Shown here piece by piece: positions 16,763 through 26,330 of a stretch of DNA of 54,861 bases. The notes under the pieces are model-generated. The model ran no database searches and was not told the DNA's origin. It was given only the letters and a program-made list of their open reading frames with translations. Every line of letters starts with the position of its first letter. Position 1 is the first letter of the stretch. The translations under genes and the position numbers were made by a program. Source of the DNA: Sporosarcina luteola (GTDB lineage: Bacteria; Bacillota; Bacilli; Bacillales_A; Planococcaceae); NCBI RefSeq assembly GCF_023715535.1, contig NZ_JAMBOI010000016.1:1-54861 (forward strand). Reading direction: 5' to 3'.

Positions 16763-19647
16763 CTTATCATCGCCCCCTTGGCGCTTCCAATGTCGGAAAC
16801 GTTAATAATCGTTGCATTTGTCCAGTATTCTACTATCTTATCATGACATGTGAAATAGATGAACTGATGCTTCGCACTTAGCCGCTCCATTATTTTCAAC
16901 ATACGTGAAAATCTCATTTCATCAAAGTGGACAAAAGGATCATCCAACAACAGTGGAAATGGAGCCGTCTTCTCCTTTGCAGTTGCTAGCGACAAGCGCA
17001 ATGCAATATACGCCTGTTCCTTCGTCGCCTGGCTCAGTTCAATGATCGGATACCGCCTTCCATCTTGGGCAACGGCTTGGAAGTAACCATTTTCCGATAA
17101 TGCGAGTGCCATGTAAGTGCCTCCCGTCAGTTCACTAAACAGTTTTTCCGCTCTATCCAGCACTTCGGGCAGCTTCTTCTCCTTCAATTCATCCATCATG
17201 CCTTTAATCGCTTCGACGATTGCTTGACGAACCGACCATTGTTTCGCAAGCTCGGCAAACTCCGCCTTCTTCATTTCAAACAGTTGTTGTTTCCGCTGAT
17301 AGGAGTCATCCGTCAACAGCTTCTCAGTTTCAACTTCCAAAGTGGCCTTTTCCTTCACAAGCGAATTGATAACGTCTTCGAGGGCTGCAAGACGTCTTTC
17401 AACTTTGTGGACTTCTTCCCTTAGCTCTCTTTCCGAACCGCCGCTCTCATCCTCAACAGCACCATGCACTGACAACTGGGATTCGAGATCTTCAAGTTGC
17501 TGCATCAACGTCAACGTTTCCTGATAGTCGGCATAAGCTTTGTAATACTGCTCTTCCGTCTCCACTCCTGCTTCTGTGAATAAATCCTGTTGTTGGCTGT
17601 GCAAGGAAGATAGCAGTTCTCCCGCTTCCTGTTTCTGCATTTGGAGTTCTTCAATCTTCTGCGCTAAAGTTTTAAACGCTTGTGCTTCTTCTTGTAAAGA
17701 TAGATAGTCAGACCGTAATTTTTCGTAAATCGATGATTCAGGTGCCCCCGCGGTAACAATCCGTTCGACCTCGGTTTGCCTCATGCGGATTTTCCCCTGT
17801 AACTCTTCAGATTGCCGAGCGGCGTCTTCCAGCTCGCGTTCAACTTCCTGCAGCGAGCGCGCCATGCCAAAAAACTCATGAAGGATGCCCGGGTTCGGGA
17901 TTTTTTGCAGGCCATACGCAACAAAGAATTCTCTAATTGATCCTTCAAGACGTTCCTTCTCCTGCACGATTGCCCCGTACTCTTCCTCCAGCACACCCAT
18001 TTTCCGTTCGTTCGTCTTTGCTGCCTCCTCTAGCAGTCTGTGCCTCTGTTCATAGTCTTGCACTTTTCCGATGAGCGCTTCCATCTCCGCTTCCTGTCCT
18101 GCATATTCGTTGATGAGCCGCTCCATCTCATCATTATTGGGTGACGGCTGACCGCTGTGTTTCCCAAGTTTTGAAAGTGCGGCAATGACCGCTAGGCACG
18201 CGCCAAGTCCGACGACTATCCATTGGTCCCCGATCAACCCTACTATGGAGATGACGGCTGCGACAATTAGAAGTATCCATAGCAGTTGCGGGTTTCCGTC
18301 ATCCCGGCTTGAGCGGCTCATGTGTACATATGCTTTCGCTTCAGCCAATCGTCTTCGGATCGACGGCCACTCTTCCGCTTGTTTCCTCTCCGCTTCGGTA
18401 GGGGAATTCTTTTGCAATGAAAGCTGGTCGGTTCGAATGTCGCGCAGTTCGTTCTCCAATTGAGTAAGCTGCCGATCTATATACCCGATCTGTTGATTCA
18501 TATCATTCAGTTCCTGCAGTTGCCCGTATAGATACTCTTCCTGATGAATAGAAACGTCAGCCTGCAACAGCTCGTCCGATTTATCCAAGCCTAATCGATC
18601 GAGCATCCGCATCCTCTTCACATTCAGTTGAGTTAACCTTTCACGGATGGAGCCGACAGCTGACCGCCACTCATGCCATTCCGGCTCTCGTGCAAGCAAT
18701 CGCTCCATTTCCGTAAGCATTTCGGGTCGCGGATAAGTAGGGATTTTCTCCGCCATTGCAGTTAGCTCAGCTTCCAGACCGCGCTTCTTCGCCTCCATCT
18801 CCGTCAATCTGCCGCTGATCATCTCATAGCGACGTATGCCGTCAGACGGAAAGGAAGATTTACGTACTTCGTCCAGCCTTCTTGAAAGGTTGCGCTTCCG
18901 CTCTTTCAACGGCGATAATTGCAGCTCCAGTTCGAGAGCACGATATTGCTCCCGCAACGATTCATATGCCGCTTTCGCTTCCTGCCATTCCCTATCAATT
19001 TCATGGATCCTATCCATTTTCGGAGCAAATGTTGACATCCGCTCCTGTTCGCTTTTCAGCTCTTTCTCCATTTCCTTCAACTCGATGGCCCGGACGTTCA
19101 TTTCAGGATTACGGCCGGATTTCTTGAATAAATCCCCCATTTCCTTCTCCATCTTCTTTTCAACTCGCAATAATGTGTCGACCCCTGTCGTGCCCGAAGA
19201 TAGGAGCGTCCGGCTCAATTCGGTCTCGTCCATCCGTTCGAAGCCTTGCAATTGAAGAATAGAAAACGAGAAGATCGATTCAAATGAAGCACGGTCATAT
19301 TGCCGTACCAATATTTGTACAGCCTCTTCCCCGCCTGTCGTGCCATCCTCGAAATAGACGGTGACGTCACCAGATGATTTACCTTGCACCCGTTCAATGA
19401 TGCAATTTCCATGGACTTCATCATACAAATGGACTTGGCCGCCAAATTTGCCGCCCGCTTTTGGTTCATATCGAAGCTGCGCGCTATTCTTTTGCGGAAA
19501 GCCGAAAAGCGTCTGCACGATGAATTGCTGGATTGTCGTCTTGCCCGCTTCATTGTGGCCGTAAATTACATTTATGCCATCCGTGAAATCGATTGTCTTG
19601 TTTTCATGCTTCCCGAAGCCGTAAATGACTAACTTTCGAATTTTCAC
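16759..19647 (-). CDS. yhaN: YhaN, SbcC/RecF-like coiled-coil ATPase
   Basis: The 962-aa protein has an N-terminal Walker [10 protein letters not shown] (about residues 31-39) and a C-terminal Walker [12 protein letters not shown]. Long heptad-rich coiled coils lie between them, the SMC/Rad50 layout. Around the midpoint lie two adjacent hydrophobic segments ([19 protein letters not shown], then [15 protein letters not shown]) that look like a membrane hairpin. It overlaps yhaO and yhaM by four bases on each side. By analogy with SbcCD, it probably works with the phosphoesterase YhaO in processing DNA ends. Confidence 0.92.
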   Translation of the reverse strand: MKIRKLVIYGFGKHENKTIDFTDGINVIYGHNEAGKTTIQQFIVQTLFGFPQKNSAQLRYEPKAGGKFGGQVHLYDEVHGNCIIERVQGKSSGDVTVYFEDGTTGGEEAVQILVRQYDRASFESIFSFSILQLQGFERMDETELSRTLLSSGTTGVDTLLRVEKKMEKEMGDLFKKSGRNPEMNVRAIELKEMEKELKSEQERMSTFAPKMDRIHEIDREWQEAKAAYESLREQYRALELELQLSPLKERKRNLSRRLDEVRKSSFPSDGIRRYEMISGRLTEMEAKKRGLEAELTAMAEKIPTYPRPEMLTEMERLLAREPEWHEWRSAVGSIRERLTQLNVKRMRMLDRLGLDKSDELLQADVSIHQEEYLYGQLQELNDMNQQIGYIDRQLTQLENELRDIRTDQLSLQKNSPTEAERKQAEEWPSIRRRLAEAKAYVHMSRSSRDDGNPQLLWILLIVAAVISIVGLIGDQWIVVGLGACLAVIAALSKLGKHSGQPSPNNDEMERLINEYAGQEAEMEALIGKVQDYEQRHRLLEEAAKTNERKMGVLEEEYGAIVQEKERLEGSIREFFVAYGLQKIPNPGILHEFFGMARSLQEVERELEDAARQSEELQGKIRMRQTEVERIVTAGAPESSIYEKLRSDYLSLQEEAQAFKTLAQKIEELQMQKQEAGELLSSLHSQQQDLFTEAGVETEEQYYKAYADYQETLTLMQQLEDLESQLSVHGAVEDESGGSERELREEVHKVERRLAALEDVINSLVKEKATLEVETEKLLTDDSYQRKQQLFEMKKAEFAELAKQWSVRQAIVEAIKGMMDELKEKKLPEVLDRAEKLFSELTGGTYMALALSENGYFQAVAQDGRRYPIIELSQATKEQAYIALRLSLATAKEKTAPFPLLLDDPFVHFDEMRFSRMLKIMERLSAKHQFIYFTCHDKIVEYWTNATIINVSDIGSAKGAMIR

Positions 19648-20873
19648 CTATTCACCTCCATCACTGTCGGCAATTCATTCAACAGGAGTTTCTCTACTTC
19701 ATTCCGTAAATCTTTTATATCTTCTTCCTTCAACGGGTCAAGGTATCGCGCTGTCCGGACATGTTGATATACGTCTCCAAGCACACGTTTCCATTCATTT
19801 TCTGACCAGCTGTCGACTTGTCCAAGGACGGATTCCAGGAGCGCATTGTTTTCTTGCCTATGGAATGTGTTTAGTACGGTCAAACGCTGTACCCACACAA
19901 AAGGTTCATGCATATCCAACATTTCACGGATTGTTTCCAGCCATATGTCTTCGGCTGTTTGTGCAAAAAAGGCGGCGGTTTCCTCGTCGAGATTGAGAAT
20001 TTCAACATCGACGACAGACGGCCCATGTTCCGAAACGAATGAAAGAAGCGCATCCTCACAGACGGCAAGCCATTCATTCGCATGCCGGATATCAACACAA
20101 GGGATTTGGATTTTCGCGAAATGAACGGCTGATGTCGGAATGAATGTCAAGATCGCCTCCGATTTACTGAGCTCCACTTCGTAAAACCCTTTTTCACCTG
20201 ACTCATTCCTGTGGCGTCCTTGGATATTCCCCGGATAGACAATCGGGGGATCTTCCGATAAATGCTGGCGCACATGGATATGGCCCAGTGCCCAGTAATC
20301 ATAATGCTTCGATTGCAGCTCTCCGATCGTGAAAGGCGAGTAGACTGCATGCGTTTCATTTCCGGCGAGACTGCCGTGCAATAATCCGATATGGAAGGAT
20401 TGATTGTCCGACGCGGTCGGGTAGTTGCTAATCATTTCTTCCCGGACATGCCTATTCGGATAACTGAAGCCATGGAGCACAACGTCCATGCCTCTCACCG
20501 TCAATGATACTTCTTCCACGTCACCGGAAAACTCATGGACATTCGACGGCAGTTCGAAACGGGTCCAATTCCCACTCAGATGATCATGGTTCCCATACGT
20601 GATATAGACAGGAATTTCCGCTTCATGAAGCTTTTCCATTCCATCTTGGAACTTCCGCTGTGCCCGTAAGCTACGGTCTTCGCCATCATATAGATCTCCC
20701 ACAATTACAATAAAGTCCGGAGACGTTTCCACGGCATAGTCAATTAATCGGTTGAATGCGGTGAACGTGCTCTCCCGCAATTCATTCAAACGTGCTGGCG
20801 GCATTCCCGTCATCCCTTTGAAAGGACTGTCGAGATGCAAATCAGCTGTATGTATGAATCGGATTGTAGACAT
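19644..20873 (-). CDS. yhaO: YhaO, Mre11/SbcD-like metallophosphoesterase
   Basis: The 409-aa protein has all the calcineurin-like phosphoesterase motifs: HTADLHLDSPF near the N-terminus, VGDLYDGEDRS, YGNHDHL, and LGHIHVRQ. These form the two-metal site of Mre11/SbcD nucleases. The C-terminal half is a helical capping region. Its partner is the ATPase encoded by the overlapping yhaN. Together they are presumed to act on DNA ends. Confidence 0.93.
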   Translation of the reverse strand: MSTIRFIHTADLHLDSPFKGMTGMPPARLNELRESTFTAFNRLIDYAVETSPDFIVIVGDLYDGEDRSLRAQRKFQDGMEKLHEAEIPVYITYGNHDHLSGNWTRFELPSNVHEFSGDVEEVSLTVRGMDVVLHGFSYPNRHVREEMISNYPTASDNQSFHIGLLHGSLAGNETHAVYSPFTIGELQSKHYDYWALGHIHVRQHLSEDPPIVYPGNIQGRHRNESGEKGFYEVELSKSEAILTFIPTSAVHFAKIQIPCVDIRHANEWLAVCEDALLSFVSEHGPSVVDVEILNLDEETAAFFAQTAEDIWLETIREMLDMHEPFVWVQRLTVLNTFHRQENNALLESVLGQVDSWSENEWKRVLGDVYQHVRTARYLDPLKEEDIKDLRNEVEKLLLNELPTVMEVNR

Positions 20874-20941
20874 GTTTACCTCCCACTTTCGTGACGAATA
20901 TTTGTTCTAATTTTACCATATGTGAAAGTGTTATAGAAAAG

Positions 20942-20984
20942 AATAAAGCCGCTATCCGTCAAACTTCCGACGAAAAGCGGCTTT
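20942..20984 (-). terminator. Terminator after yhaP
   Basis: AAAGCCGCT...GTC pairs with GAC...AGCGGCTTT just beyond the yhaP stop codon, followed on the minus strand by ATTCTTTTC. Confidence 0.8.
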
Positions 20985-20987
20985 CTA

Positions 20988-22250
20988 TTATTCTTTCCCT
21001 AATTGGATCGCTTTTTTGATGTCTTTCAGTGAACGAGAAGGTCCATACATGAGTACGCCACCACGGTACACTCTCGCTCCGAACCAACCGAGGATGAAAA
21101 TTGTCAACAGCATAATGGCGATTGACAGCAACGGTTCCCACATAGGAAGATCAAGCATGCCTACCCGTAAAAACATGACGAGCGGTGCAAAGAACGGGAA
21201 GTATGATGAATACGTGACATAGCCGACTTCAGGATTGCCCAAGCCTGTCATGGCAATGAGGAATGCCGCCACAATGAGTAAGGACATCGGCATGATCATC
21301 TGCTGGACATCTTCCGTCCTGCTGACCAAAGAACCTAATAATGCGGCAAGTGTTGCATAGAGGAAATAGCCGAGCAGGAAGAACACTGCTGCGTATACTA
21401 ATGTGCTGATGCTAACATCCTGTATGCTCAAGAAATCGGAAAACTCGCCAGGCACTCCCGTAGAAGACGTCTTCAAAGCGATAAAGCCTGCTACTCCATA
21501 AATGATGATCTGTAAAATCCCTAGTGATCCGATACCTAGCACCTTTGCAAACATATGCTTCACAGGAGAGACACTCGAGATGAGGATTTCCATCACTCTC
21601 GAAGATTTTTCGTTCGCTACATCCATCGCAATCATGCTCGAATACAAGATGACTGCAAAATAGATGACAAACATGAGGACATAGACGAGGACTCTCGCTT
21701 GGCCAAGCTCCTCTTCCGATTTTGCAGACCTCGAAACATTCTTCTGCTCAAACTGGATCGGTGTAAACAACGTTTGCACTTGTGCACCTGTCAGTGAAAG
21801 CTCCTCGGCTTTCAGTTCAGTCTGAATTGATTGCAATGCTTCCTGGATGCGTCTCGGTATTGAAAAGTCAATCATGCTCATTGTCGTATAATTAGCATGG
21901 ATTGTTCCATGTTCATCAACTGACAGAGCTAGGAATGACTCGATCTCGCCAGATGATACTTTATCGTCAAGAACTGCCTCCGATTCAGTAGCCGCTTTGA
22001 CTGAAATATCGTATTCTCCAGCTTCCAACTGCGCTTGAAGCCTGTCAACGATGATGCCGCTCTCATCCACGACTTGAAGGACTTCTTGTGAATCTCCTGC
22101 TCCCGTTACGTTTTGCACCGTATCGATGATCTTTGATATATTTGAGAGCAGGAATATACCTGCAATCATGAGTGCAGTAGTAATAATGAAAGACTTGGAT
22201 TTTGCCTTTGACGTAAATGCCTGTTTAAAGATGATCCAAAACTCACGCAT
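20988..22250 (-). CDS. yhaP: ABC transporter permease YhaP (NatB-like)
   Basis: The 420-aa protein has one N-terminal helix (about residues 20-40), a large extracytoplasmic domain (about 45-175) and a cluster of about five C-terminal helices. This is the ABC-2 type layout of NatB/YhaP sodium or drug exporters. The start is ATG 22250, preceded by AAAGGTGGGG. It overlaps the yhaQ stop by eight bases, so ATPase and permease are translationally coupled. The transported substrate cannot be read from the sequence. Confidence 0.9.
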   Translation of the reverse strand: MREFWIIFKQAFTSKAKSKSFIITTALMIAGIFLLSNISKIIDTVQNVTGAGDSQEVLQVVDESGIIVDRLQAQLEAGEYDISVKAATESEAVLDDKVSSGEIESFLALSVDEHGTIHANYTTMSMIDFSIPRRIQEALQSIQTELKAEELSLTGAQVQTLFTPIQFEQKNVSRSAKSEEELGQARVLVYVLMFVIYFAVILYSSMIAMDVANEKSSRVMEILISSVSPVKHMFAKVLGIGSLGILQIIIYGVAGFIALKTSSTGVPGEFSDFLSIQDVSISTLVYAAVFFLLGYFLYATLAALLGSLVSRTEDVQQMIMPMSLLIVAAFLIAMTGLGNPEVGYVTYSSYFPFFAPLVMFLRVGMLDLPMWEPLLSIAIMLLTIFILGWFGARVYRGGVLMYGPSRSLKDIKKAIQLGKE

Positions 22251-23142
22251 ATTCTTTCCCCACCTTTGCGATGAATATGTCTTGCAAGGAAGGCTCTTCG
22301 ATTTCAAAATGACGGAGAGGCCCCGCTTCCAATGCTGCAGAAAGCAAATCGTTCGCGACTTTTTCATCCTCGATTTGGAATACAGCTCCTTCGATCGAAT
22401 GAGCGACGGAAAGGACTCCCGGAACGCTGCCGAGTTCCGTCAGATCATAATCGGAACGAATTCGCACATTTTGCCTGTCGAATGAGCGTTTCACGTCCCG
22501 GAGCGAGCCGCTTACAATCTGCTTGCCGTGATGGATGATGCTCAGCTTCTCGCATAATTCTTCCACATGGTCCATCCTGTGGCTCGAAAATAGGATGGTC
22601 GCGCCGTTATTCCTGAAATCGGTGATTGCTTTCTTCAACATTTCCACGTTCACCGGGTCAAGGCCTGAGAATGGTTCATCGAGGATGAGCAGCTTAGGAT
22701 CATGCATAAGTGCTGCAATGACTTGGATCTTCTGCTGATTCCCTTTCGACAGCTCTTCCACTTTTTTGTTTTTGTTTTGCGAAACTTCGAACCGTTCGAG
22801 CCAATAATCGATCGACTTCTTCGCATCCGCCTTTTTCATTCCGCGCAGCTCGCCAAGAAAAATGAGCTGATCTTCAACTTTCATCTTGGGATACAGTCCC
22901 CGCTCTTCAGGCAAATAGCCGATTTCAGGACTCGTTGCATAAGAGATTGTTTTATCGTTCCAAGTGATATTACCTTCATTCGCGTTCAATAACCCTAGAA
23001 TCATCCGGAACGTAGTCGTCTTACCTGCCCCGTTTGCGCCAAGGAATCCGTACATGGAGCCTTTATCAACTGTCAGATTTAAATGATCTACAGCAGTGAA
23101 AACCCCGAACCGCTTCGTTACATTTTCGAGTTGCAATGACAT
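22243..23142 (-). CDS. yhaQ: ABC transporter ATP-binding protein YhaQ
   Basis: The 299-aa ATPase of the YhaQP exporter has Walker A GANGAGKTT, signature LSKGNQQKIQ and Walker B LLILDEPFSGLDP. A C-terminal extension of about 80 residues follows, as in NatA-type proteins. Gene order next to yhaO-N-M copies B. subtilis. The product is cytosolic and membrane-associated through YhaP. Confidence 0.93.
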   Translation of the reverse strand: MSLQLENVTKRFGVFTAVDHLNLTVDKGSMYGFLGANGAGKTTTFRMILGLLNANEGNITWNDKTISYATSPEIGYLPEERGLYPKMKVEDQLIFLGELRGMKKADAKKSIDYWLERFEVSQNKNKKVEELSKGNQQKIQVIAALMHDPKLLILDEPFSGLDPVNVEMLKKAITDFRNNGATILFSSHRMDHVEELCEKLSIIHHGKQIVSGSLRDVKRSFDRQNVRIRSDYDLTELGSVPGVLSVAHSIEGAVFQIEDEKVANDLLSAALEAGPLRHFEIEEPSLQDIFIAKVGKEYA

Positions 23143-23270
23143 TGTTTATCCCCTTCCCTTTACAGGCTTCATTCTATTACGTAATTACTAGATGGATAGT
23201 TTCGTTAAATCCGCTTATTAATAAGCAGAACACCGATAATATATGAAATGAGCAACTCCCCGCCTTTCGA

Positions 23271-23582
23271 TCAATGATGTTTATTTACAATCGCTGCTCC
23301 TATCGCCCATGAAAGCATATGAATGAGCCAAAGCGCGGTTAGGATGAAAAACGCCAATTTCGCCCCTTCAACTATCATGACGATAATCCAAGCAATTATA
23401 ATTGCACCAGTCATCACCTTCCAGGAGATTGATCTCGCGTGTCGATGGAGATTTGCATACCTTTCATCAAAAATGCGCTCTTTCATCCCTTTTTTCCTTA
23501 CAAAAAACCAGACGATTGCCCATATGACTAACCCCAATGGCAAACCAACTAAAAACGCCCAAATATCAAACCCTTCGTACAT
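23271..23582 (-). CDS. Small membrane protein paired with an XRE regulator (module A)
   Basis: The start is ATG 23582 with GGAGGAG about 5 nt upstream. The 103-aa product has about four hydrophobic segments. A cytosolic loop with KERIFDERYANLHRHARSISW follows the first helix; the DER-x-x-x-(L/I) motif after a first helix is typical of small DUF2178/DUF3796-like membrane proteins that travel with YozG-type regulators. The regulator gene stops 2 nt upstream. Function is unknown; a role in sensing or antagonising the regulator is inference. Confidence 0.72.
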   Translation of the reverse strand: MYEGFDIWAFLVGLPLGLVIWAIVWFFVRKKGMKERIFDERYANLHRHARSISWKVMTGAIIIAWIIVMIVEGAKLAFFILTALWLIHMLSWAIGAAIVNKHH

Positions 23583-23584
23583 CC

Positions 23585-23782
23585 TCACTCCTCCTCCGGT
23601 ATGAAAATATCTTCAATACTGCAATTGAATAGTTTGGCAATTTTAAACGCTAATATCAATGATGGATTATACCTTCCCTTTTCGAGAGAGATAATTGTCT
23701 GTCTTGACACTTCCAACCTCTCCGCAAGATCATCCTGCGTCAATCCCATTTCGGTACGCATTTCTTTAATCAAGTTATTCAG
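23585..23782 (-). CDS. XRE-family (YozG-like) transcriptional regulator, module A
   Basis: The product is almost entirely a helix-turn-helix: GLTQDDLAERLEVSRQTI followed by SLEKGRYNPSL. The start is odd. No ATG fits; a TTG at 23773 is 16 nt from GGGGGAG. A CTG at 23782 has an ideal 7-nt spacing and restores the family N-terminus (MNNLIKEMR), so CTG is preferred (65 aa). Upstream lie two tandem GTAAAG-N4-CTTTAC palindromes, probably its own operator. The regulator is closely similar to that at 35327-35554. Confidence 0.78.
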   Translation of the reverse strand: MNNLIKEMRTEMGLTQDDLAERLEVSRQTIISLEKGRYNPSLILAFKIAKLFNCSIEDIFIPEEE

Positions 23783-23804
23783 TTACATGCTCCCCCTTTC
23801 AATT

Positions 23805-23836
23805 GTAAAGGTAGCTTTACGTAAAGGTTACTTTAC
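23805..23836. promoter_or_regulatory. Two tandem 16-bp palindromic operators upstream of module A
   Basis: GTAAAGGTAGCTTTAC (23805-23820) is followed at once by GTAAAGGTTACTTTAC (23821-23836). Both have perfect 6-bp arms. A further half-site CTTTAC lies at 23859. TTGACA on the minus strand nearby could be the -35, so bound protein would block transcription. Autoregulation by the XRE protein is inference. Confidence 0.7.
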
Positions 23837-23942
23837 TATATGCAGGATGTCAAGCAACCTTTACAAACATTTTAAAATGAATAACTATTCATTTTTAAGA
23901 CATTCATAGTATAATGGAGAAAAGCACGGGAGGATGAGCATC

Positions 23943-24128
23943 TTGAGAACTTATAAATTGACGGCGTATGAAAAGACGGGAAAATTACTTACAGAAGAAA
24001 CGTTTACAGCGGAAAATGATGATTTGGCAAAAGAAAAAGGCCATGCATTGCTCGAAGAAAAAAATCTTCTTGAACAAACACATCGCCTTGCTTCGCCAGC
24101 AGGAAAATTATTGTTGTTTCATGTCTGA
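23943..24128 (+). CDS. yhzD: YhzD-like small protein
   Basis: TTG 23943 is chosen because GGGAGG lies 9 nt upstream; the ATG at 23934 touches the ribosome site. This gives 61 aa, MRTYKLTAYEKTGKLLTEET followed by a Lys/Glu-rich helix and a THRLASPAGKLLLFHV tail. The beta-alpha-beta pattern and the place near yhaQ/yhaR fit YhzD, a short protein of unknown function in Bacillus. Confidence 0.7.
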   Translation: MRTYKLTAYEKTGKLLTEETFTAENDDLAKEKGHALLEEKNLLEQTHRLASPAGKLLLFHV

Positions 24129-24139
24129 TGTAAAGTTTG

Positions 24140-24155
24140 GCGGCAATGTTGCCGC
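24140..24155. promoter_or_regulatory. Perfect 16-bp palindrome upstream of mgsA
   Basis: GCGGCAATGTTGCCGC is fully self-complementary. It lies between yhzD and mgsA, about 30 bp before the mgsA ribosome site, and has no T-run. It could be an operator or a short hairpin. Confidence 0.4.
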
Positions 24156-24198
24156 TATGATATGTTAATGGAGCAAGCCATAGTATGGAGGTGCTTCC

Positions 24199-24630
24199 TT
24201 GAACATTGCACTCATTGCACATGATCAGAAAAAGGACGAAATGGTGAATTTTACGATTGCATATGAACACGTATTTTCGAAATTCGAGTTGTATGCAACA
24301 GGTACCACTGGCAAACGAATTATGAAAGAGACTGGCCTTAAAGTTAACCGGATGATGTCAGGACCTTTAGGCGGGGACCAGCAGATCGGTGCGATGATCG
24401 CCACAGGAAAGCTGGACTTGATCCTGTTCTTCCGCGATCCATTGACCGCACAGCCCCATGAGCCTGATGTAAGCGCGTTACTGCGACTTTGTGATGTATA
24501 CGGAATACCGCTCGCCACGAATATCGCAACTGCCGAATTGTTGATTGCGTCGGTAGAAAGAGGATACTTCACTTGGCGGGACACAGCAGATAAATACAAA
24601 TCAAAAGAACTTGATCCTGTAGAGGATTAA
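24199..24630 (+). CDS. mgsA: Methylglyoxal synthase
   Basis: MgsA converts dihydroxyacetone phosphate to methylglyoxal and phosphate, a bypass when phosphorylated sugars accumulate. The 143-aa protein has the phosphate-binding [10 protein letters not shown] and the catalytic stretch [22 protein letters not shown] and [10 protein letters not shown] follow, all as in characterised enzymes. The start is TTG, 7 nt after GGAGG. It converges on the STAS-protein gene. Confidence 0.95.
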   Translation: MNIALIAHDQKKDEMVNFTIAYEHVFSKFELYATGTTGKRIMKETGLKVNRMMSGPLGGDQQIGAMIATGKLDLILFFRDPLTAQPHEPDVSALLRLCDVYGIPLATNIATAELLIASVERGYFTWRDTADKYKSKELDPVED

Positions 24631-24636
24631 GTTTTT

Positions 24637-25449
24637 TTAATTTGTGAAATAAATGCTCAGAGCTTGCTGAAGCGTACCGACCATTTGCGTATTCCTCTCG
24701 AATTGTACGCCGAGACGAACCATGCTCCGGACGACATCCGGCCGTAAACCGGTAATTGCAGTCGTACATCCCATCATGGCTGCCCCATCAATAATTTTCT
24801 TTAACTGATCAATCACTTCAGCTTCCATGACAGCGATTCCAGATAGGTCCATGAGCAATGTTTGAATATGTAATCGGCCGACTTCCGTCAATACTTTCTC
24901 TTCCATCACTTTCGCCCTGTAGTAATCAATTGAGCCGATTATAGGCAGAATACAAACAGTCGGGTTAATCGGGATGATAGGCACGGATAGGTTTTCCACC
25001 AAATCCCTTTGCGCTTTCAACAACTCATCCTTATAAGCAGAGTAACTAATGAAAAACGCATTCAGGAATTGATCGATCGAGCTGTTAATCTGTCTTTCAA
25101 ACTGAAAGAACTTGATTTGCACATTATTTTCCGCGATATATCGTTGAAGGAATGTCCAAAGTGTCCTCCGAATCGCCTGCACCCACTCCAATTTGAACGA
25201 GAGTGTCAAGGAATGGGTCGCCCAAGCAATCCCTTCCACTTTGGCGAATTGCCGAAGTTCATCCAATTTAGTTTCCAAAGCATAACTGACAAGTTTATGT
25301 GCATTATTAATTAAGTCAATATTGCCCACTTCTAGGATCGTATTAATTTTCTCCCTTACTGTTGACGCTTCGAATAATAATTCCTCTTCAAAACTCTCCC
25401 CGTTATCCTGAATGAATCTTTTCAATTCTAAAGTAAGATCGATAGTCAT
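24637..25449 (-). CDS. RsbR-family STAS-domain stressosome paralogue
   Basis: The start is ATG 25449 with GGAGG 6 nt upstream. The 270-aa product has an N-terminal helical domain like the non-haem globin domain of RsbR proteins (about residues 1-135) and a C-terminal STAS domain. The STAS motif reads LLMDLSGIAVMEAEV and ITGLRPDVVRSMVRLG. At the two threonines phosphorylated in B. subtilis RsbRA (from memory T171 and T205) this protein appears to have Ala and Ser. No rsbS or rsbT is adjacent. A signalling role is family-based; how it is regulated without the first site is open. Confidence 0.82.
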   Translation of the reverse strand: MTIDLTLELKRFIQDNGESFEEELLFEASTVREKINTILEVGNIDLINNAHKLVSYALETKLDELRQFAKVEGIAWATHSLTLSFKLEWVQAIRRTLWTFLQRYIAENNVQIKFFQFERQINSSIDQFLNAFFISYSAYKDELLKAQRDLVENLSVPIIPINPTVCILPIIGSIDYYRAKVMEEKVLTEVGRLHIQTLLMDLSGIAVMEAEVIDQLKKIIDGAAMMGCTTAITGLRPDVVRSMVRLGVQFERNTQMVGTLQQALSIYFTN

Positions 25450-25485
25450 AAGTATCCTCCGGTGTAATCCCATTTTTTCACGCGA

Positions 25486-25523
25486 GTACAGCTGTTTCCC
25501 TCTAGTGAAGGAAACAGCTGTAC
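25486..25523. promoter_or_regulatory. 14-bp perfect inverted repeat between yhaR and the STAS gene
   Basis: GTACAGCTGTTTCC (25486) and GGAAACAGCTGTAC (25510) flank a 10-nt loop. Neither strand has a T-run afterwards, so it is not a standard terminator. It lies in the leader of the STAS gene, downstream of yhaR, and may be an operator, an mRNA-processing hairpin or a weak terminator. Confidence 0.6.
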
Positions 25524-25529
25524 ATGTAT

Positions 25530-26309
25530 TCATTCTCCTATAAATGCAGGCTTTCGTTTTTCTACAAAGGCATTGATTCCTTCTAAATGATCCTTTGTTT
25601 TGCGCATAGCGACTTGCTGTTCGCTTTCCATGCGTAATACATTTTCCATTTCACCGATTTTTTGATCATGTAAAATCTTTTTGGAAGCAAGCATTGCCGC
25701 GATTGGAGCAGACAGAAACTGTCGGGCTAGCGTCTCGGATGCTTGACTGGCGCTTCCATCCGGGACGATTTGGTCGATAAGCCCCTTCTCCTTAGCGATT
25801 TCCGCATGCATCACTTCCCCGGACCAGATGAGTTGCTTAGCTTGCGGCACACCGATCCGCTCTTTCAAGAAGAAATGGCCGGCTCCATCAGGCACTAGCC
25901 CGATTCCAATGAAATTCATTGCGAGTTTACTATTCTCTTCTGCAACAATGACATCACAGCCGAGCGCCATACTGAAGCCGAGTCCTGCAGCGGCTCCGTG
26001 GATTGCGGCAATCGTAATTTGCGGAAGTTCGTATAATGCCTTTGCGAGGCGCGAAACATCAATCATCACTTTTTCAATATCCATTGGTGCATTGGGATCG
26101 ATCATTTTCTTTATGTCCCCGCCCGCCGAGAATGTGCGGCCCGCCCCATTGATAATCAACACTTGAACCTCGTCATTGGATGCTAGAGATTCAAAGGCAT
26201 CTGCCAGTTCCTTCATCATCGTGTCATCCATTGCATTCATGGATTCCGGCCTGTTCATTGTCAGCCGAGCAAGCCGGCCTTCCATTGTCAATTCGATTGT
26301 AGAATACAA
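25530..26309 (-). CDS. yhaR: Enoyl-CoA hydratase/isomerase family protein (YhaR-like)
   Basis: The 259-aa crotonase-fold protein has the oxyanion-hole segments GRTFSAGGDIKKM and HGAAAGLGFSMALGCDVIVA. The usual hydratase Glu in the first catalytic helix is not obvious. FIGIGLVPDGAGHFFLKERIG occupies the second region, with Asp where hydratases have Gly-Gly. The exact reaction is therefore uncertain. The start is TTG, 9 nt after AAGGGGG. A FadR-box-like sequence lies about 22 bp upstream. Position between mgsA/STAS and hemZ matches YhaR. Confidence 0.85.
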   Translation of the reverse strand: MYSTIELTMEGRLARLTMNRPESMNAMDDTMMKELADAFESLASNDEVQVLIINGAGRTFSAGGDIKKMIDPNAPMDIEKVMIDVSRLAKALYELPQITIAAIHGAAAGLGFSMALGCDVIVAEENSKLAMNFIGIGLVPDGAGHFFLKERIGVPQAKQLIWSGEVMHAEIAKEKGLIDQIVPDGSASQASETLARQFLSAPIAAMLASKKILHDQKIGEMENVLRMESEQQVAMRKTKDHLEGINAFVEKRKPAFIGE

Positions 26310-26330
26310 AGTTAAATACCCCCTTTAAAA

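Noticed and set aside
25486..25523. Standard intrinsic terminator of yhaR
   Set aside because: The stem is perfect but no T-run follows on either strand, so it is listed as an inverted repeat of uncertain role.
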